Positions 18,502 to 28,329 of a DNA stretch of 64,000 nt are shown here, one piece after another. Within the stretch, counting starts at the first letter, position 1, and each line of letters starts with the position of its first letter. The notes under the pieces are model-generated. The model did no database searches. It had not been told where the DNA came from and worked only from the letters and a program-made list of their open reading frames with translations. This DNA is from Flavobacterium psychrotrophum. Its GTDB lineage: Bacteria > Bacteroidota > Bacteroidia > Flavobacteriales > Flavobacteriaceae. The position numbers and the translations under genes are program-made. The stretch covers positions 1,488,001 to 1,552,000 of the forward strand of contig NZ_CP031557.1 in NCBI RefSeq assembly GCF_003403075.1. The letters are read 5' to 3'.

Positions 18502-19803
18502 TTATATAGGTCTTAATTTTCCTTCCCTAATTAATCTATTGTAAATGTTATCTAATAAGCTTCGTTCAATAGGCAGCTGTGTTCTTGTAAGTAAATGGTT
18601 AATTCTTGTCCAATTGACTGTAGAGCTAATATTGGATAGTCTTTCGACAAGAAAAAAAGATTCTTCATTAGTTAATTTCATATTTTGAATATCATTCTGA
18701 AAGAAGTGTTTGATTGCAAATGAAAGCCCCATTTTTCCTTTTTCATACCTAACAGAAGCAACGTATAATTTTAATATATCAGATTTTACAAAAGTTTTAT
18801 TAATCCATATAGATAATAATATCTCAATCATCTTTCTTAAGTATATATTTTGGTTAGAAGGAATGAATAGAGTTCTAGCGAGTTGCATTGTTAATGTCGA
18901 CCCCCCATTTTTAATTATTGAATGTCGCCTCCTGAACATCTTAAAAATACTGAAAAAACCTCTCATTAAAGATTTTATTGAAAATCCAGAATTATTATGA
19001 AAGCTTTTATCTTCGATATCTACGAGTATTTTTTCTAAGTTTTTGTAATTTACATTTAACCTATCAAGTTCAATATATGAAAGTTTAGCTCTGTAAATTA
19101 TATATTCAAAATTTGGTAATAATTTTATTCTAATAATCTTGGACAAATTCTTAGTAAATACTAAAAGTAAATTTTCATGTTGTTCGAACAATTGGCATCT
19201 AAATATGTAAATATATCCTGCCAAAGTAATTAAAATGAGAGTTATTTCAGAATATTTATCAGAAAAAATTATATCTAATAATACACTATTATTACATGCA
19301 AATCGCCAGACCAAGATATTGATAAATGTTAGCATCCAAAAAGGAACAGTCTGAAACCAAAACCATCCATTAAAAAATTTTATAACAAATGGATTAGTTG
19401 CTCCTTCAACTCGAAAATTTGGTAGTGTCAAATGTATGTTCCCATAATCTAAGCCTAACATTAGCCGTAATGACACTACTTTTCTAGCGTTAAAAACAAT
19501 TTGTCTTTGTAATTCAACAAAGTATCGCAACAAAAATCCTCCCAAGAATGTTATAAAGAGTGCGAATAGAAATGAGTTTTCTTGCAAAATAGTTAGATTC
19601 GCGTTTAAAGCTTCTTTTTCCTGATTAAAAAAAAGAGGTATTAAAACAGCGGTAATTGCAACTAAAACACTTGCTACTTGAGCATAAATTTTTGTTTGTG
19701 AATTTGCTACTTTTTGAGCTTCTTCAAATTCTATTAATACAACATCCCTGTTATTCAAGTCAAACCTGTATGTCGGATAAAATTGTTCCCCCTTGCTTTC
19801 CAT
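18502..19803 (-). CDS. Four-helix membrane protein fused to a GT51 transglycosylase domain
   Basis: The product has 433 residues. Predicted membrane helices are at about 42-60, 77-95, 150-168 and 186-204. Residues 255-400 carry the peptidoglycan glycosyltransferase (GT51) motifs: EDKSF at 264-268 (the catalytic Glu motif EDxxF), GGSTLTMQLAR at 300-310, RKMIE at 323-327 (the second Glu) and SDILKLYVAS at 341-350 in place of the usual EILExYLN. There is no transpeptidase domain. Normal GT51 enzymes have one N-terminal anchor; four helices before the domain is unusual and affects which side of the membrane it faces. The gene is much more AT-rich than purL next to it and sits alone next to a REP-like repeat, so it may be acquired. 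Function is not established. Confidence 0.75.
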   Translation of the reverse strand: MESKGEQFYPTYRFDLNNRDVVLIEFEEAQKVANSQTKIYAQVASVLVAITAVLIPLFFNQEKEALNANLTILQENSFLFALFITFLGGFLLRYFVELQRQIVFNARKVVSLRLMLGLDYGNIHLTLPNFRVEGATNPFVIKFFNGWFWFQTVPFWMLTFINILVWRFACNNSVLLDIIFSDKYSEITLILITLAGYIYIFRCQLFEQHENLLLVFTKNLSKIIRIKLLPNFEYIIYRAKLSYIELDRLNVNYKNLEKILVDIEDKSFHNNSGFSIKSLMRGFFSIFKMFRRRHSIIKNGGSTLTMQLARTLFIPSNQNIYLRKMIEILLSIWINKTFVKSDILKLYVASVRYEKGKMGLSFAIKHFFQNDIQNMKLTNEESFFLVERLSNISSTVNWTRINHLLTRTQLPIERSLLDNIYNRLIREGKLRPI

Positions 19804-19840
19804 CTATTTTTTCTTATTGATAAAGATATAGTTTTTTAAC

Positions 19841-19868
19841 AAAAAAACGCCCCTGTTTCCAGAGGCGT
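19841..19868 (-). terminator. Rho-independent terminator of purL
   Basis: On the minus strand, ACGCCTCT / AGGGGCGT (one wobble pair) with a six-base loop runs into seven T. Confidence 0.88.
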
Positions 19869-19925
19869 CTATCATCTTACGTCTATTTGTCTTCTTCCGA
19901 ATAAACAAATAACCGCATAACCGAA

Positions 19926-22900
19926 TTACCTTTTCTCAATCCACTCACGCGCATTTACAAACGCTTCGTGCCAAGGGCTTACCTCATCGGTACGGCCTTC
20001 AGGGTAGTAGGCCCAGTTCCATTGGAACATAGAGCGCTCTATGTGCGGCATCATTACCAGGTGGCGGCCATCGTTGCTGCTCATCATTGCAATGTCAAAG
20101 TGAGAGCCGTTAGGGTTAGCCGGGTAGCCGTTGTAGGCATATTTAGCCACCACGCTATATTTATCTTCCTGGTACGGAAGCTCAAATTTACCTTCACCGT
20201 GGCTAATCCATACGCCCAGCGTGCTGCCCGCAAGCGTGTTTAGCATCACCGAATTGTTTTCCTGTACTTTAACCGATGTAAAGGCACTTTCGTGCTTGTG
20301 GCTATCGTTAAAGTGCATGCGTGGTTTTACCTCATGCTCAGGGTTAATAAGGCCAAGCTCTATAAACAATTGGCAGCCGTTACAAATACCAACTGATAGT
20401 GTATCTTCACGTTTAAAGAAGTTCTCTAATGCGGTTTTAGCTTTCTCGTTATACAGGAACGCACCTGCCCAGCCTTTAGCCGAACCCAGTACATCTGAAT
20501 TTGAGAAACCACCCACAGCACCTATAAATTGTATATCTTCCAGCGTTTCGCGACCCGAGATTAGATCGGTCATGTGCACGTCTTTCACATCAAAGCCGGC
20601 AAGGTACATAGCATTTGCCATTTCGCGTTCCGAGTTAGAACCCTTCTCACGGATTATAGCTGCTTTAGGCCTTGGTTTGCTTGCATCGATAACAACTTTC
20701 TTACCTGTAAACTGAGTAGGGAAGTTATATACCAGCGGTTGCGACTTATAGTTTACATAACGCTCTTTAGCTTTCTGTACACCAGACTGTTTCTGGTCTA
20801 AAAGGTATGATGTTTTATACCAGGTATCGCGTGTTTCGGCAACGTCAAAAGTAAGATTGGTATCACCGTTTTTCACGGTTATTTCAGTGCCTTCTTTTGG
20901 CTGTCCTATTTTTATAAAGTCAATGCCATTAGCAGCAAGTTCCGCTTCAATAGAGGCATCTGCCTGTAGTACCACGGCAATATTTTCTGCGAAAAGCACC
21001 TTAACCGTATCAGCCTCATTAAGGTTGGTCAGGTCATATTCAGCACCCAGGTTTACTTCTGCAAAGCTCATTTCAAGCAGGGTAGTAATAAGTCCGCCGC
21101 TGCCTATATCGTGGCCAGCTGCAATTTTACCCGCCTTTATAAGATCCTGAATGGTATTGAATGATGTTTTAAAGTTGGCAGCATCGGTAATTGTTGGTAC
21201 TTCTGTACCCACTTTATTCAATACCTGCGCAAATGATGATCCGCCCAGTTTAAAGCCATCATTGCTCAGGTTGATGTAGTATATGTTGCCGCCGTTTCGT
21301 TTTAGTACCGGCTCTACTACTTTAGTAATGTCGTTACAGTTACCCGCAGCAGAGATAATTACTGTACCCGGGGCAATAACGTCGCCGTCAGGGTATTTTT
21401 GTTTCATACTAAGTGAATCCTTACCGGTTGGGATGTTGATGCCCAATTCAATAGCAAATTCACTACAGGCTTCTACAGCTTCGTATAGCCTTGCGTCTTC
21501 ACCCTCATTCTTACACGCCCACATCCAGTTGGCCGAAAGCGACACACTTTTTAAACCGTCTTTTAGCGGAGCAAATACGATGTTACTAAGCGACTCAGCA
21601 ATAGCGGTACGGCTTGCGGCAGCAGGTTCAATCAGCGCTGAAACAGGGGAGTGGCCTATAGTGGTAGCAATACCTTCTTTACCGGCATAGTCAAGCGCCA
21701 TAACGCCCACGTTATTCAGCGGAAGCTGTATAGGTCCCGCCGTTTGTTGCTTGGCAACTTTACCACCCACGCAGCGGTCTACCTTATTTGTTAGCCAGTC
21801 TTTACAGGCTACAGCTTCAAGCTGCAGTACCTGATTAAGATAGTCGTGTATTTTATCCTGAGAATATGTTACCTCGCTATAATTAGGGGTAACCGTTTTA
21901 TCGTTCATTACAGTTTTTGGCGATGCGCCAAACATATCTTCCAACGCAAAGTCCATTGGTTTTTCGCCGGTAGTAGCACTTTTAAAGGTAAACCTGTGGT
22001 CGCCGGTTACTTCGCCTACAGTATACATTGGGCTACGCTCACGGTCGGCAATGCGCTGTAATGTGTCAATATCTTTCTGACCAATGATAAGGCCCATACG
22101 TTCCTGGCTCTCGTTACCAATGATCTCCTTAGCAGAAAGGGTAGGGTCGCCTACAGGAAGCTTATCAAGGTCGATAAGCCCGCCGGTTTCCTCAACAAGT
22201 TCGCTAAGGCAGTTTAAGTGTCCGCCCGCACCGTGGTCGTGGATAGAAACAATAGTATTATCATCACTCTCTACCATACCACGAACGGCATTGGCAGCAC
22301 GTTTTTGCATTTCAGGGTTAGAACGCTGCACTGCATTAAGCTCAATACCAGATGCAAACGCTCCGGTATCTGCGCTTGAAACGGCAGCACCACCCATACC
22401 TATGCGGTAGTTTTCACCACCCAGGATAACTACTTTATCGCCTTCCTGTGGTTTTTGTTTTTTGCTTTGGCTCTCTTTACCGTAGCCTATACCGCCTGCA
22501 AGCATTATCACTTTATCAAAGCCCAGTTTACGCCCGGCTTCTTCGTGTTCAAATGTAAGTACTGAACCTGTAATTAGCGGCTGCCCGAATTTGTTACCAA
22601 AATCTGACGCACCGTTAGATGCCTTTATCAATATGTCCATCGGGGTTTGGTACAGCCATTTGCGCTCGTCCATACCTTCTTCCCAAGGGCGGTTTTCTTC
22701 TAATCTAGAATAGGCCGTCATATACACCGCTGTTCCCGCTAATGGAAGCGAGCCCTGGCCTCCTGCAAGCCTGTCGCGAATTTCTCCACCTGCACCGGTA
22801 GCAGCACCGTTAAAAGGCTCAACCGTAGTAGGGAAGTTATGCGTTTCTGCTTTTATAGATATAACAGAATCAAATTCTTTTACATCATAAAAATCAGGCT

Positions 22901-23585
22901 TGTCTGCTGTTTTAGGTGCGAACTGCTGTACGCGTGGCCCTTTTATAAAGGCTACGTTGTCTTTGTAAGCCGAAACAATATCGTTAGGGTTTTCCTGAGA
23001 TGTTTTCTTGATCAGTTTGAATAGTGACGATGGTTTTTCTTCGCCATCAATAACAAACGTACCGTTGAATATCTTGTGGCGGCAGTGCTCTGAGTTTACC
23101 TGGCTAAAGCCAAAAACTTCGCTATCCGTCAGTTTCCTGCCCAGTTTTACGGCAAGTTCATTAAGATAATCTACCTCTTCTTCGCTAAGCGAAAGCCCTT
23201 CTTTAGTATTATAAGCCGCAATGTCATCTATCTCGAGAATAGGCTCCGGCTGTATGTTTATGGTATAAATATCCTGGTTAAGGCCATCGTACTTTTGCGA
23301 CAGCATCGGGTCGAATTTAGCATCAGCCTCATTCACCTTGATAAACTCCTCAATGCGAATAATACCTTCAATACCCATGTTCTGGGTAATTTCTACGGCG
23401 TTAGTGCTCCACGGGGTAATCATGGTGGCGCGCGGTCCAACAAAAAAATCCGCGAGTACGGATTTTTCTATTTTATGTGCGTTGCCAAAAAGCCAGTTAA
23501 GTTTTGAAATGTCCTCTGCCGTTAGTTCGTTTTGCGACTGTACCGCAAAAACCGTAGTGGTCTGGTTTCCGAAGAAATGGATCAT
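19926..23585 (-). CDS. purL: Phosphoribosylformylglycinamidine synthase, large single-chain form
   Basis: The product has 1219 residues, the fused PurS-like/PurL/PurQ form usual in Bacteroidota and Proteobacteria (about 1290 in E. coli). Seen are the synthetase motifs SEHCRHKIFNG, KAETHNFPTTVEPFNGAATGAGGEIRD and HDHGAGGHLNCLSEL, and a C-terminal glutaminase domain with GICNGCQLFIELGL (nucleophile Cys) and HGEGKFELP. It converts FGAR, glutamine and ATP to FGAM in purine synthesis in the cytoplasm. It stands as a single gene with its own promoter and terminator. Confidence 0.97.
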   Translation of the reverse strand: MIHFFGNQTTTVFAVQSQNELTAEDISKLNWLFGNAHKIEKSVLADFFVGPRATMITPWSTNAVEITQNMGIEGIIRIEEFIKVNEADAKFDPMLSQKYDGLNQDIYTINIQPEPILEIDDIAAYNTKEGLSLSEEEVDYLNELAVKLGRKLTDSEVFGFSQVNSEHCRHKIFNGTFVIDGEEKPSSLFKLIKKTSQENPNDIVSAYKDNVAFIKGPRVQQFAPKTADKPDFYDVKEFDSVISIKAETHNFPTTVEPFNGAATGAGGEIRDRLAGGQGSLPLAGTAVYMTAYSRLEENRPWEEGMDERKWLYQTPMDILIKASNGASDFGNKFGQPLITGSVLTFEHEEAGRKLGFDKVIMLAGGIGYGKESQSKKQKPQEGDKVVILGGENYRIGMGGAAVSSADTGAFASGIELNAVQRSNPEMQKRAANAVRGMVESDDNTIVSIHDHGAGGHLNCLSELVEETGGLIDLDKLPVGDPTLSAKEIIGNESQERMGLIIGQKDIDTLQRIADRERSPMYTVGEVTGDHRFTFKSATTGEKPMDFALEDMFGASPKTVMNDKTVTPNYSEVTYSQDKIHDYLNQVLQLEAVACKDWLTNKVDRCVGGKVAKQQTAGPIQLPLNNVGVMALDYAGKEGIATTIGHSPVSALIEPAAASRTAIAESLSNIVFAPLKDGLKSVSLSANWMWACKNEGEDARLYEAVEACSEFAIELGINIPTGKDSLSMKQKYPDGDVIAPGTVIISAAGNCNDITKVVEPVLKRNGGNIYYINLSNDGFKLGGSSFAQVLNKVGTEVPTITDAANFKTSFNTIQDLIKAGKIAAGHDIGSGGLITTLLEMSFAEVNLGAEYDLTNLNEADTVKVLFAENIAVVLQADASIEAELAANGIDFIKIGQPKEGTEITVKNGDTNLTFDVAETRDTWYKTSYLLDQKQSGVQKAKERYVNYKSQPLVYNFPTQFTGKKVVIDASKPRPKAAIIREKGSNSEREMANAMYLAGFDVKDVHMTDLISGRETLEDIQFIGAVGGFSNSDVLGSAKGWAGAFLYNEKAKTALENFFKREDTLSVGICNGCQLFIELGLINPEHEVKPRMHFNDSHKHESAFTSVKVQENNSVMLNTLAGSTLGVWISHGEGKFELPYQEDKYSVVAKYAYNGYPANPNGSHFDIAMMSSNDGRHLVMMPHIERSMFQWNWAYYPEGRTDEVSPWHEAFVNAREWIEKR

Positions 23586-23610
23586 CGTAGTAGTGTTGTT
23601 GTTTAAGGTG

Positions 23611-23641
23611 CAAAATTAATCTAAAAATGGCAGATGGGCAA
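23611..23641 (-). promoter_or_regulatory. Promoter of purL (TTG-N20-TAATTTTG)
   Basis: On the minus strand TTG (23639-23641), a 20-bp spacer and TAATTTTG (23611-23618) match the Bacteroidota -33/-7 consensus, 25 bp before the purL ATG. Confidence 0.7.
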
Positions 23642-23697
23642 ATGTAAGTTAAGACTGAAATTAATTATTTTAAACAATAGCTACTTGCAGTTTTTAA

Positions 23698-23733
23698 TTA
23701 AACAATACCGTAGTTTTTTGCGGTACTGTTTAA
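23698..23733 (-). terminator. Hairpin terminator after the outer-membrane barrel gene
   Basis: TTAAACAGTACCG / CGGTATTGTTTAA on the minus strand, 13-bp stem with one G-U pair and a ten-base loop, followed by AT-rich DNA. It begins 5 bp after the stop codon of the gene at 23738. Confidence 0.65.
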
Positions 23734-23737
23734 TAAA

Positions 23738-24970
23738 TTAGAAAATTTTATAGCCAAGTATAATCCCTATGCTGCTGTAGCTTGCTGATGCTACATTATA
23801 TTGTAATAATTCTCTTTTTACAGCATAGCGAAAGCCAATACTTGCCCTTTCTTTATAAGTAAAACCTGTACCTATGGCAAGCCCGGAAGATGATGAAGCA
23901 TCATATATGGCTACGCCTCCCCGTTCTATAGAAGTGCTTTTTAACAGTACGGCAAGTGTATAAGCTGCTTCAAGATATACTTTAGAATTGGTGTTTAAAA
24001 ACATATAATGCCGCGCACCAAAAGGAATTTCTATAAAATTATATTTGAAACTCCATGTGCTAGTATTTGTTGTACCGCCGTAAGTGGTCGTTATATCGTC
24101 AGTTTTATTATAAAACTGTAATGATGGGTTTACAAACAACGACCATTTGTTATTGTTAAAAGGTAAAACACATTCTGCCTCAAAACCAAATCCCGGTACT
24201 ATAGCATTACCAAAATTATAATTAACGGTAGAATACCCGCCGCCGCCAATACCGCCATAACGATATACTGCCCCGGATGTTTTTAATGATGCTAACCCTG
24301 TGCTGGCGGTAACTTTAAAATTAAAGCTTGTTTTATTTTGAGTTTGTGTATGGTCTGTAACAGTACCTTTATCGGTATTATATTTTATGATAAGTCGGCT
24401 AAGGCTTTCTTTGTTATACTGCAGCCTTTCAAATGTTGTAATGCTGTAACCTTCGTCTCTCATAATATTTATGAGTTCCTGTTTGTAAAGGTTGTTTTCT
24501 AATATAGACGAATCTTTAAGATATTGTTTATAAAGCAATTGTTTTGCATTTTCATGATTGCCTGTACTTATAAAATATTTTACAAGGTTACCGTCTTCAT
24601 AAGAATACAGGTTTATTGTACCTTCTACTAGTATTTTCAGGAAAATGGTAGTATTTTCAGGATGGAACACTTTATCTGATGTAAGGCTTTGGATACTTTT
24701 TTCAGACCTGTCGATGTCTACGATAAAACGGGTAAATTGATATCCACCTACCTCAAAAGAAGCAACGTCCTTAAGCAATGCCGTTTTTATTTCTCCGTTC
24801 TCAGATAATTTATATTCAAATGAATCCGGAGTGTTTTTCCAGGCAAGGTTCTTTATAAAACAATTTGTTGTATTGTTATTATTTCCGGTAAAATTTCCGG
24901 CTTCAAACTTAATTTGGGCAAGCATTACAATAGGAGCAAGTATTGCGATAAACAATAAAGATTTTTTCAT
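23738..24970 (-). CDS. Outer-membrane beta-barrel protein
   Basis: The ATG at 24970 gives 410 residues starting MKKSLLFIAILAPIVMLAQ, a clear signal peptide; a longer reading from 25039 would bury it. The N-terminal half is mixed (a helical segment around LLYKQYLKDSSILENNLYKQELI). The C-terminal half, from FNFKVTASTGLASL onward, shows amphipathic strands and ends GIILGYKIF, as in porin-family/PorT-like barrels. The exact function is unknown. The terminator of the preceding gene overlaps its upstream region, so it is transcribed separately. Confidence 0.75.
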   Translation of the reverse strand: MKKSLLFIAILAPIVMLAQIKFEAGNFTGNNNNTTNCFIKNLAWKNTPDSFEYKLSENGEIKTALLKDVASFEVGGYQFTRFIVDIDRSEKSIQSLTSDKVFHPENTTIFLKILVEGTINLYSYEDGNLVKYFISTGNHENAKQLLYKQYLKDSSILENNLYKQELINIMRDEGYSITTFERLQYNKESLSRLIIKYNTDKGTVTDHTQTQNKTSFNFKVTASTGLASLKTSGAVYRYGGIGGGGYSTVNYNFGNAIVPGFGFEAECVLPFNNNKWSLFVNPSLQFYNKTDDITTTYGGTTNTSTWSFKYNFIEIPFGARHYMFLNTNSKVYLEAAYTLAVLLKSTSIERGGVAIYDASSSSGLAIGTGFTYKERASIGFRYAVKRELLQYNVASASYSSIGIILGYKIF

Positions 24971-25037
24971 TAAGACTGGTGGTTCAAAGGTTATTGGCTG
25001 GAGACAAAAGTAGTATAAATTAGTTAAATTTTTTAAC

Positions 25038-25067
25038 AAAAAAATGCCGCCCTATAAGAGGCGGCAT
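25038..25067 (-). terminator. Rho-independent terminator after the lipocalin-like gene
   Basis: On the minus strand ATGCCGCC / GGCGGCAT with an eight-base loop, followed by seven T. Confidence 0.92.
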
Positions 25068-25085
25068 ATCATTTCCAGGTAGAAA

Positions 25086-25487
25086 TTATCGTTTAAATAC
25101 TTTAGTCAGGTTTTTAATATTGTCAGGATCGGTACTTATTACAAGATTTGAACCTGTATTGGCAAAAGCACCCTGCTCATGGCCTTCAACATACAGATAG
25201 CTTTTATTTGCTTCGTTAATTATAGTGTAATCATAAAAACCAGTAGGCAAGCCAGACATAATGTTTTCAGGCCCTGCGGTCTTAATGTTATTTTGCACGA
25301 CGAGCGTTTTAGCGTTCTCGTTAAACGTCCACATTACCTCACCGGTTTCATATTCAAGGCTTGGGCCATCGGTTACTGTGGCATTAGTAAGCTTCCACGA
25401 TCCGTTAAGGCTATTACCCTCAGGGTCATCACTACAGGATATTGCAACCAGGGCAATAAGGCTATATGTTAAAGCTTTTAACTTCAT
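25086..25487 (-). CDS. Small lipocalin-like lipoprotein
   Basis: The product has 133 residues. The lipobox LVAISC (about residues 13-18) marks a lipoprotein. NSLNGSWKLTNATV is the opening GxW strand of lipocalin-like domains of Bacteroidota, followed by VMWTFNENAKTLVV and YDYTI. Such proteins are small beta-barrels, probably binding a hydrophobic ligand at the cell envelope; the ligand is unknown. It is a monocistronic gene. Confidence 0.7.
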   Translation of the reverse strand: MKLKALTYSLIALVAISCSDDPEGNSLNGSWKLTNATVTDGPSLEYETGEVMWTFNENAKTLVVQNNIKTAGPENIMSGLPTGFYDYTIINEANKSYLYVEGHEQGAFANTGSNLVISTDPDNIKNLTKVFKR

Positions 25488-25683
25488 AATAAACAGTTTA
25501 CGTTAAATTTGTTTTATTATTCAGCTGGTTTGGCTGGGCTAAAATATTAAAAATTTCTTAAAACTACTTCGTTTGAGCAAAAATTTAATATTGCAGTTCA
25601 TCCCTTTCAAATTACAGTTCGGTCAGCTTTTTTATTTTATGAGATGATGGCATCGCAAATTTGCAGTATCAAAATCAACCGGA

Positions 25684-27837
25684 ATGAAAACAACAATTAC
25701 CCTTTTGCTACTTTTTGTTACTGCCTTTGCACAGTCTCAAACCACTATTAGCGGCACTGTGACCGATGATAAAGGTAAACCTGCCGCTGCCGCTAATGTA
25801 TTTATAGATGGTACTTATGATGGTGGCACTACAGCAGCAGATGGTACTTTTAGTTTTACTACAGATGTTACCGGAAGCCAGGTACTAGTAATAACTTTTT
25901 TAGGCTTTGATGATGCACGCATAACTATAGATGTTGCTAACTATACTGCACAAACTTTTAAACTTCAGGAAAATGTAAATACGTTAGATGCTGTTGTAAT
26001 TTCTGCCGGAACATTTAGTGCCGGCGATAATACAAAGGTTACAGCCTTAAACGCGCTTGATATTGTTACCACGGCAGGCAGCGCCGGTAATATTATAGCT
26101 GCCCTGCAAACGCTTCCGGGTACACAAACTGTGGGAGAGAGCGGCCGCCTGTTTGTGCGTGGTGGCGAGGCAGACGAAACCCAAACGTTTGTAGATGGTA
26201 TACGCGTGGCACAACCTTATAATGCAACTGCAAACAACCTGCCCACACGTGGCCGCTTTTCGCCGTTTTTATTTAAAGGGATGATGTTTTCTACAGGTGG
26301 TTATTCGGCTGAGTTTGGGGAGGCGCTTAGCAGTGTGCTGTTACTTAATACCATTGAAGAACCTGACCAGGAGCAGACCGATATATCATTAATGACCGTA
26401 GGGCTTGGCCTTGCCAATACACAAAAGTGGGGCAGGAGCTCTCTAAGCGTAAATGCTGCATATATGAACTTACAGCCCTATCAGGTAGTAGTACCGCAAG
26501 ATGTAAGCTGGAATAAGCCTTATCAGTCATTCTCGGGAGAAACGGTATATCGTTACAAAACAGAGAATGGTATTTTTAAAGTATATGCGGCTTTTGACCG
26601 AGCCAATTTTAGCCTGAACCAAAAAGACATTAATCAGCCTCAACTAATTCGCACCAGCATTACTAATGATAACTTTTATACAAACAGCTCTTATAAGGGA
26701 GTGTTTGGTACTCAGTGGACGGTGCAGGCGGGCATAGCATACGGTTACAGCCATAATGATATAGGCCTTGATGAAAATACCGTGACTAACGGTGAACACA
26801 GCAGCCATATGAAGCTGAAGTTTACCAAAGGTTTTAGCAGCAGGGTAAAATTATCCTTCGGAGCAGATTATTTCCTGACAGATTTTACAGAACGCTATAC
26901 TGAGCCTTCTGGGTTTACTTACACCAGTGGTTATGTTAATAATATAGCAGCTACTTATGCTGAAGCAGATTTTATATTTTCAAAAAAGTTTGCGCTTAAA
27001 ACGGGTATTCGTGCTACTTATAGTGATGTAATAGGGCAAAGCAATATCGAACCGCGCATAGCACTGGCTTACAAAGCAGGGGCAAAGGGGCAGTTCTCAT
27101 TAGCGTATGGCGATTTTCATCAGACACCAAAAGCCGATTACCTGAAATATTTTAAAGACTTTGAATTTGAAAAAACGGCACATTACATCTTTAACTATAT
27201 GTACAATGGTGATGGAAAAACTTTTAGGGCAGAGTTTTATTATAAAGATTATGCCAACCTTGTAAAATACAATTCGTTATTGCCGGAGTATAACAGTACC
27301 TACAGTAACAAGGGTAAAGGCTTTGCGCAGGGTATTGACCTGTTTTACCGCGACAGCCGCAGTATCAAAAATCTTGATTACTGGATATCGTATTCATATA
27401 TTGACAGTAAACGCGATTATAAAAATTATGAAAAGGAAGTAACGCCATCGTATATTGCACGTCATAACTTCTCTATAGTAACAAAATACTGGATAAGCGA
27501 CTTGCGCTCGCAACTTGGGGTTACCTATAGTTTTAATAGTGGCCGCCCTTATGATAACCCTAATCAGTCCGCATTTATGGCTGGGCAAACCAAAAGCTAC
27601 AATAACTTAAGCCTGAGTTGGGCTTATTTACTTAGTCAGCAAAAAATACTTTATTTTTCAGTATCAAATGTGTTGGGGTATGATAACACGTTTGGTTATA
27701 CCTATGCAAATAATGCGGGAGCCGATGGTATGTATGCCCGCCAGGCTATAACACAGCCCGCCAGCAGGTTCTTTTTTGTAGGTTTCTTTTGGAGCATTAG
27801 CGATGACAAAAAATCTAACCAGCTGGAAAATCTTTAA
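25684..27837 (+). CDS. TonB-dependent receptor with carboxypeptidase-like N-terminal domain
   Basis: The product has 717 residues with a signal peptide ending FAQSQ. Residues 20-105 are the CarboxypepD_reg-like/DUF4480-type domain (TISGTVTDDKGKPAAAANVFIDGTYDGG). The plug domain follows with AALQTLPGTQTVGESGRLFVRGGEADETQTFVDG, then a barrel with many aromatic strand ends to FFFVGFFWSISD. At 717 residues it is on the short side for SusC-type proteins and there is no SusD gene next to it, so it is probably a receptor for a siderophore, cofactor or peptide. The substrate cannot be read from the sequence. Confidence 0.9.
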   Translation: MKTTITLLLLFVTAFAQSQTTISGTVTDDKGKPAAAANVFIDGTYDGGTTAADGTFSFTTDVTGSQVLVITFLGFDDARITIDVANYTAQTFKLQENVNTLDAVVISAGTFSAGDNTKVTALNALDIVTTAGSAGNIIAALQTLPGTQTVGESGRLFVRGGEADETQTFVDGIRVAQPYNATANNLPTRGRFSPFLFKGMMFSTGGYSAEFGEALSSVLLLNTIEEPDQEQTDISLMTVGLGLANTQKWGRSSLSVNAAYMNLQPYQVVVPQDVSWNKPYQSFSGETVYRYKTENGIFKVYAAFDRANFSLNQKDINQPQLIRTSITNDNFYTNSSYKGVFGTQWTVQAGIAYGYSHNDIGLDENTVTNGEHSSHMKLKFTKGFSSRVKLSFGADYFLTDFTERYTEPSGFTYTSGYVNNIAATYAEADFIFSKKFALKTGIRATYSDVIGQSNIEPRIALAYKAGAKGQFSLAYGDFHQTPKADYLKYFKDFEFEKTAHYIFNYMYNGDGKTFRAEFYYKDYANLVKYNSLLPEYNSTYSNKGKGFAQGIDLFYRDSRSIKNLDYWISYSYIDSKRDYKNYEKEVTPSYIARHNFSIVTKYWISDLRSQLGVTYSFNSGRPYDNPNQSAFMAGQTKSYNNLSLSWAYLLSQQKILYFSVSNVLGYDNTFGYTYANNAGADGMYARQAITQPASRFFFVGFFWSISDDKKSNQLENL

Positions 27838-27860
27838 TGAGAAAAGAATAAAATAATAAA

Positions 27861-27897
27861 AGCGGGACAAGTAGTGAAAACTGTCCCGCTCCTTTTT
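27861..27897 (+). terminator. Rho-independent terminator of the TonB-dependent receptor gene
   Basis: AGCGGGACA / TGTCCCGCT with a 12-base loop, followed by CCTTTTT. Confidence 0.85.
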
Positions 27898-27956
27898 GGA
27901 TCAGGTTCTGAACTTTAAAAATTCGTACGTCTGACCCGGTAAAAAAATTATCCCTG

Positions 27957-28115
27957 TTATTCTTCAGGTTCATACCAGCCAAAACGGCTGTTTCCCCTGT
28001 TATATTCGCTGTGGTCGCTGTTTATGTAATCGCCTGCATCACGTTGTTCATCATCATAAGTATAATCAACCGGCTGGCTTATAATTGTCCTTGGTTTTTT
28101 ATCTATAGTTTTCAT
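27957..28115 (-). CDS. 52-residue acidic protein of unknown function
   Basis: ATG at 28115 to TAA at 27957. The product starts MKTIDKKPRTIISQPVDYTY and is rich in Asp, Glu, Asn and Tyr (DDEQRDAGDYINSDHSEY), ending RFGWYEPEE. It has no membrane segment. It follows the 65-residue hydrophilic gene by 16 bp in the same direction, and the two look like small disordered stress-type proteins. The coding call rests on codon structure and context only. Confidence 0.5.
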   Translation of the reverse strand: MKTIDKKPRTIISQPVDYTYDDEQRDAGDYINSDHSEYNRGNSRFGWYEPEE

Positions 28116-28131
28116 ATCGTATGGCTTTTAA

Positions 28132-28329
28132 TTAATATTCTTTTTTACTTTCTTCAAGATTACCGTTTTGTATTTTCTGGGGTGTTTTTGTAGCCCCGGT
28201 TTTGTGCTGAGCACTTTTTTCGGCTTCGCTAATCTTGGTTTTTAAATTGCTCTCATTCTTTTCGCTGGTATCCTTACCGCTAGACACCTTAGGAGCCGGG
28301 GTTTGGTTTTTATCATCTTTAGCAATCAT
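28132..28329 (-). CDS. 65-residue disordered hydrophilic protein
   Basis: The product has 65 residues, is very rich in Lys, Glu, Ser, Thr and Asn (MIAKDDKNQTPAPKVSSGKD...), has no hydrophobic segment and is predicted disordered. This composition is seen in small stress-response proteins of Flavobacteria. It forms a likely pair with the 52-residue gene 16 bp downstream. Confidence 0.5.
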   Translation of the reverse strand: MIAKDDKNQTPAPKVSSGKDTSEKNESNLKTKISEAEKSAQHKTGATKTPQKIQNGNLEESKKEY

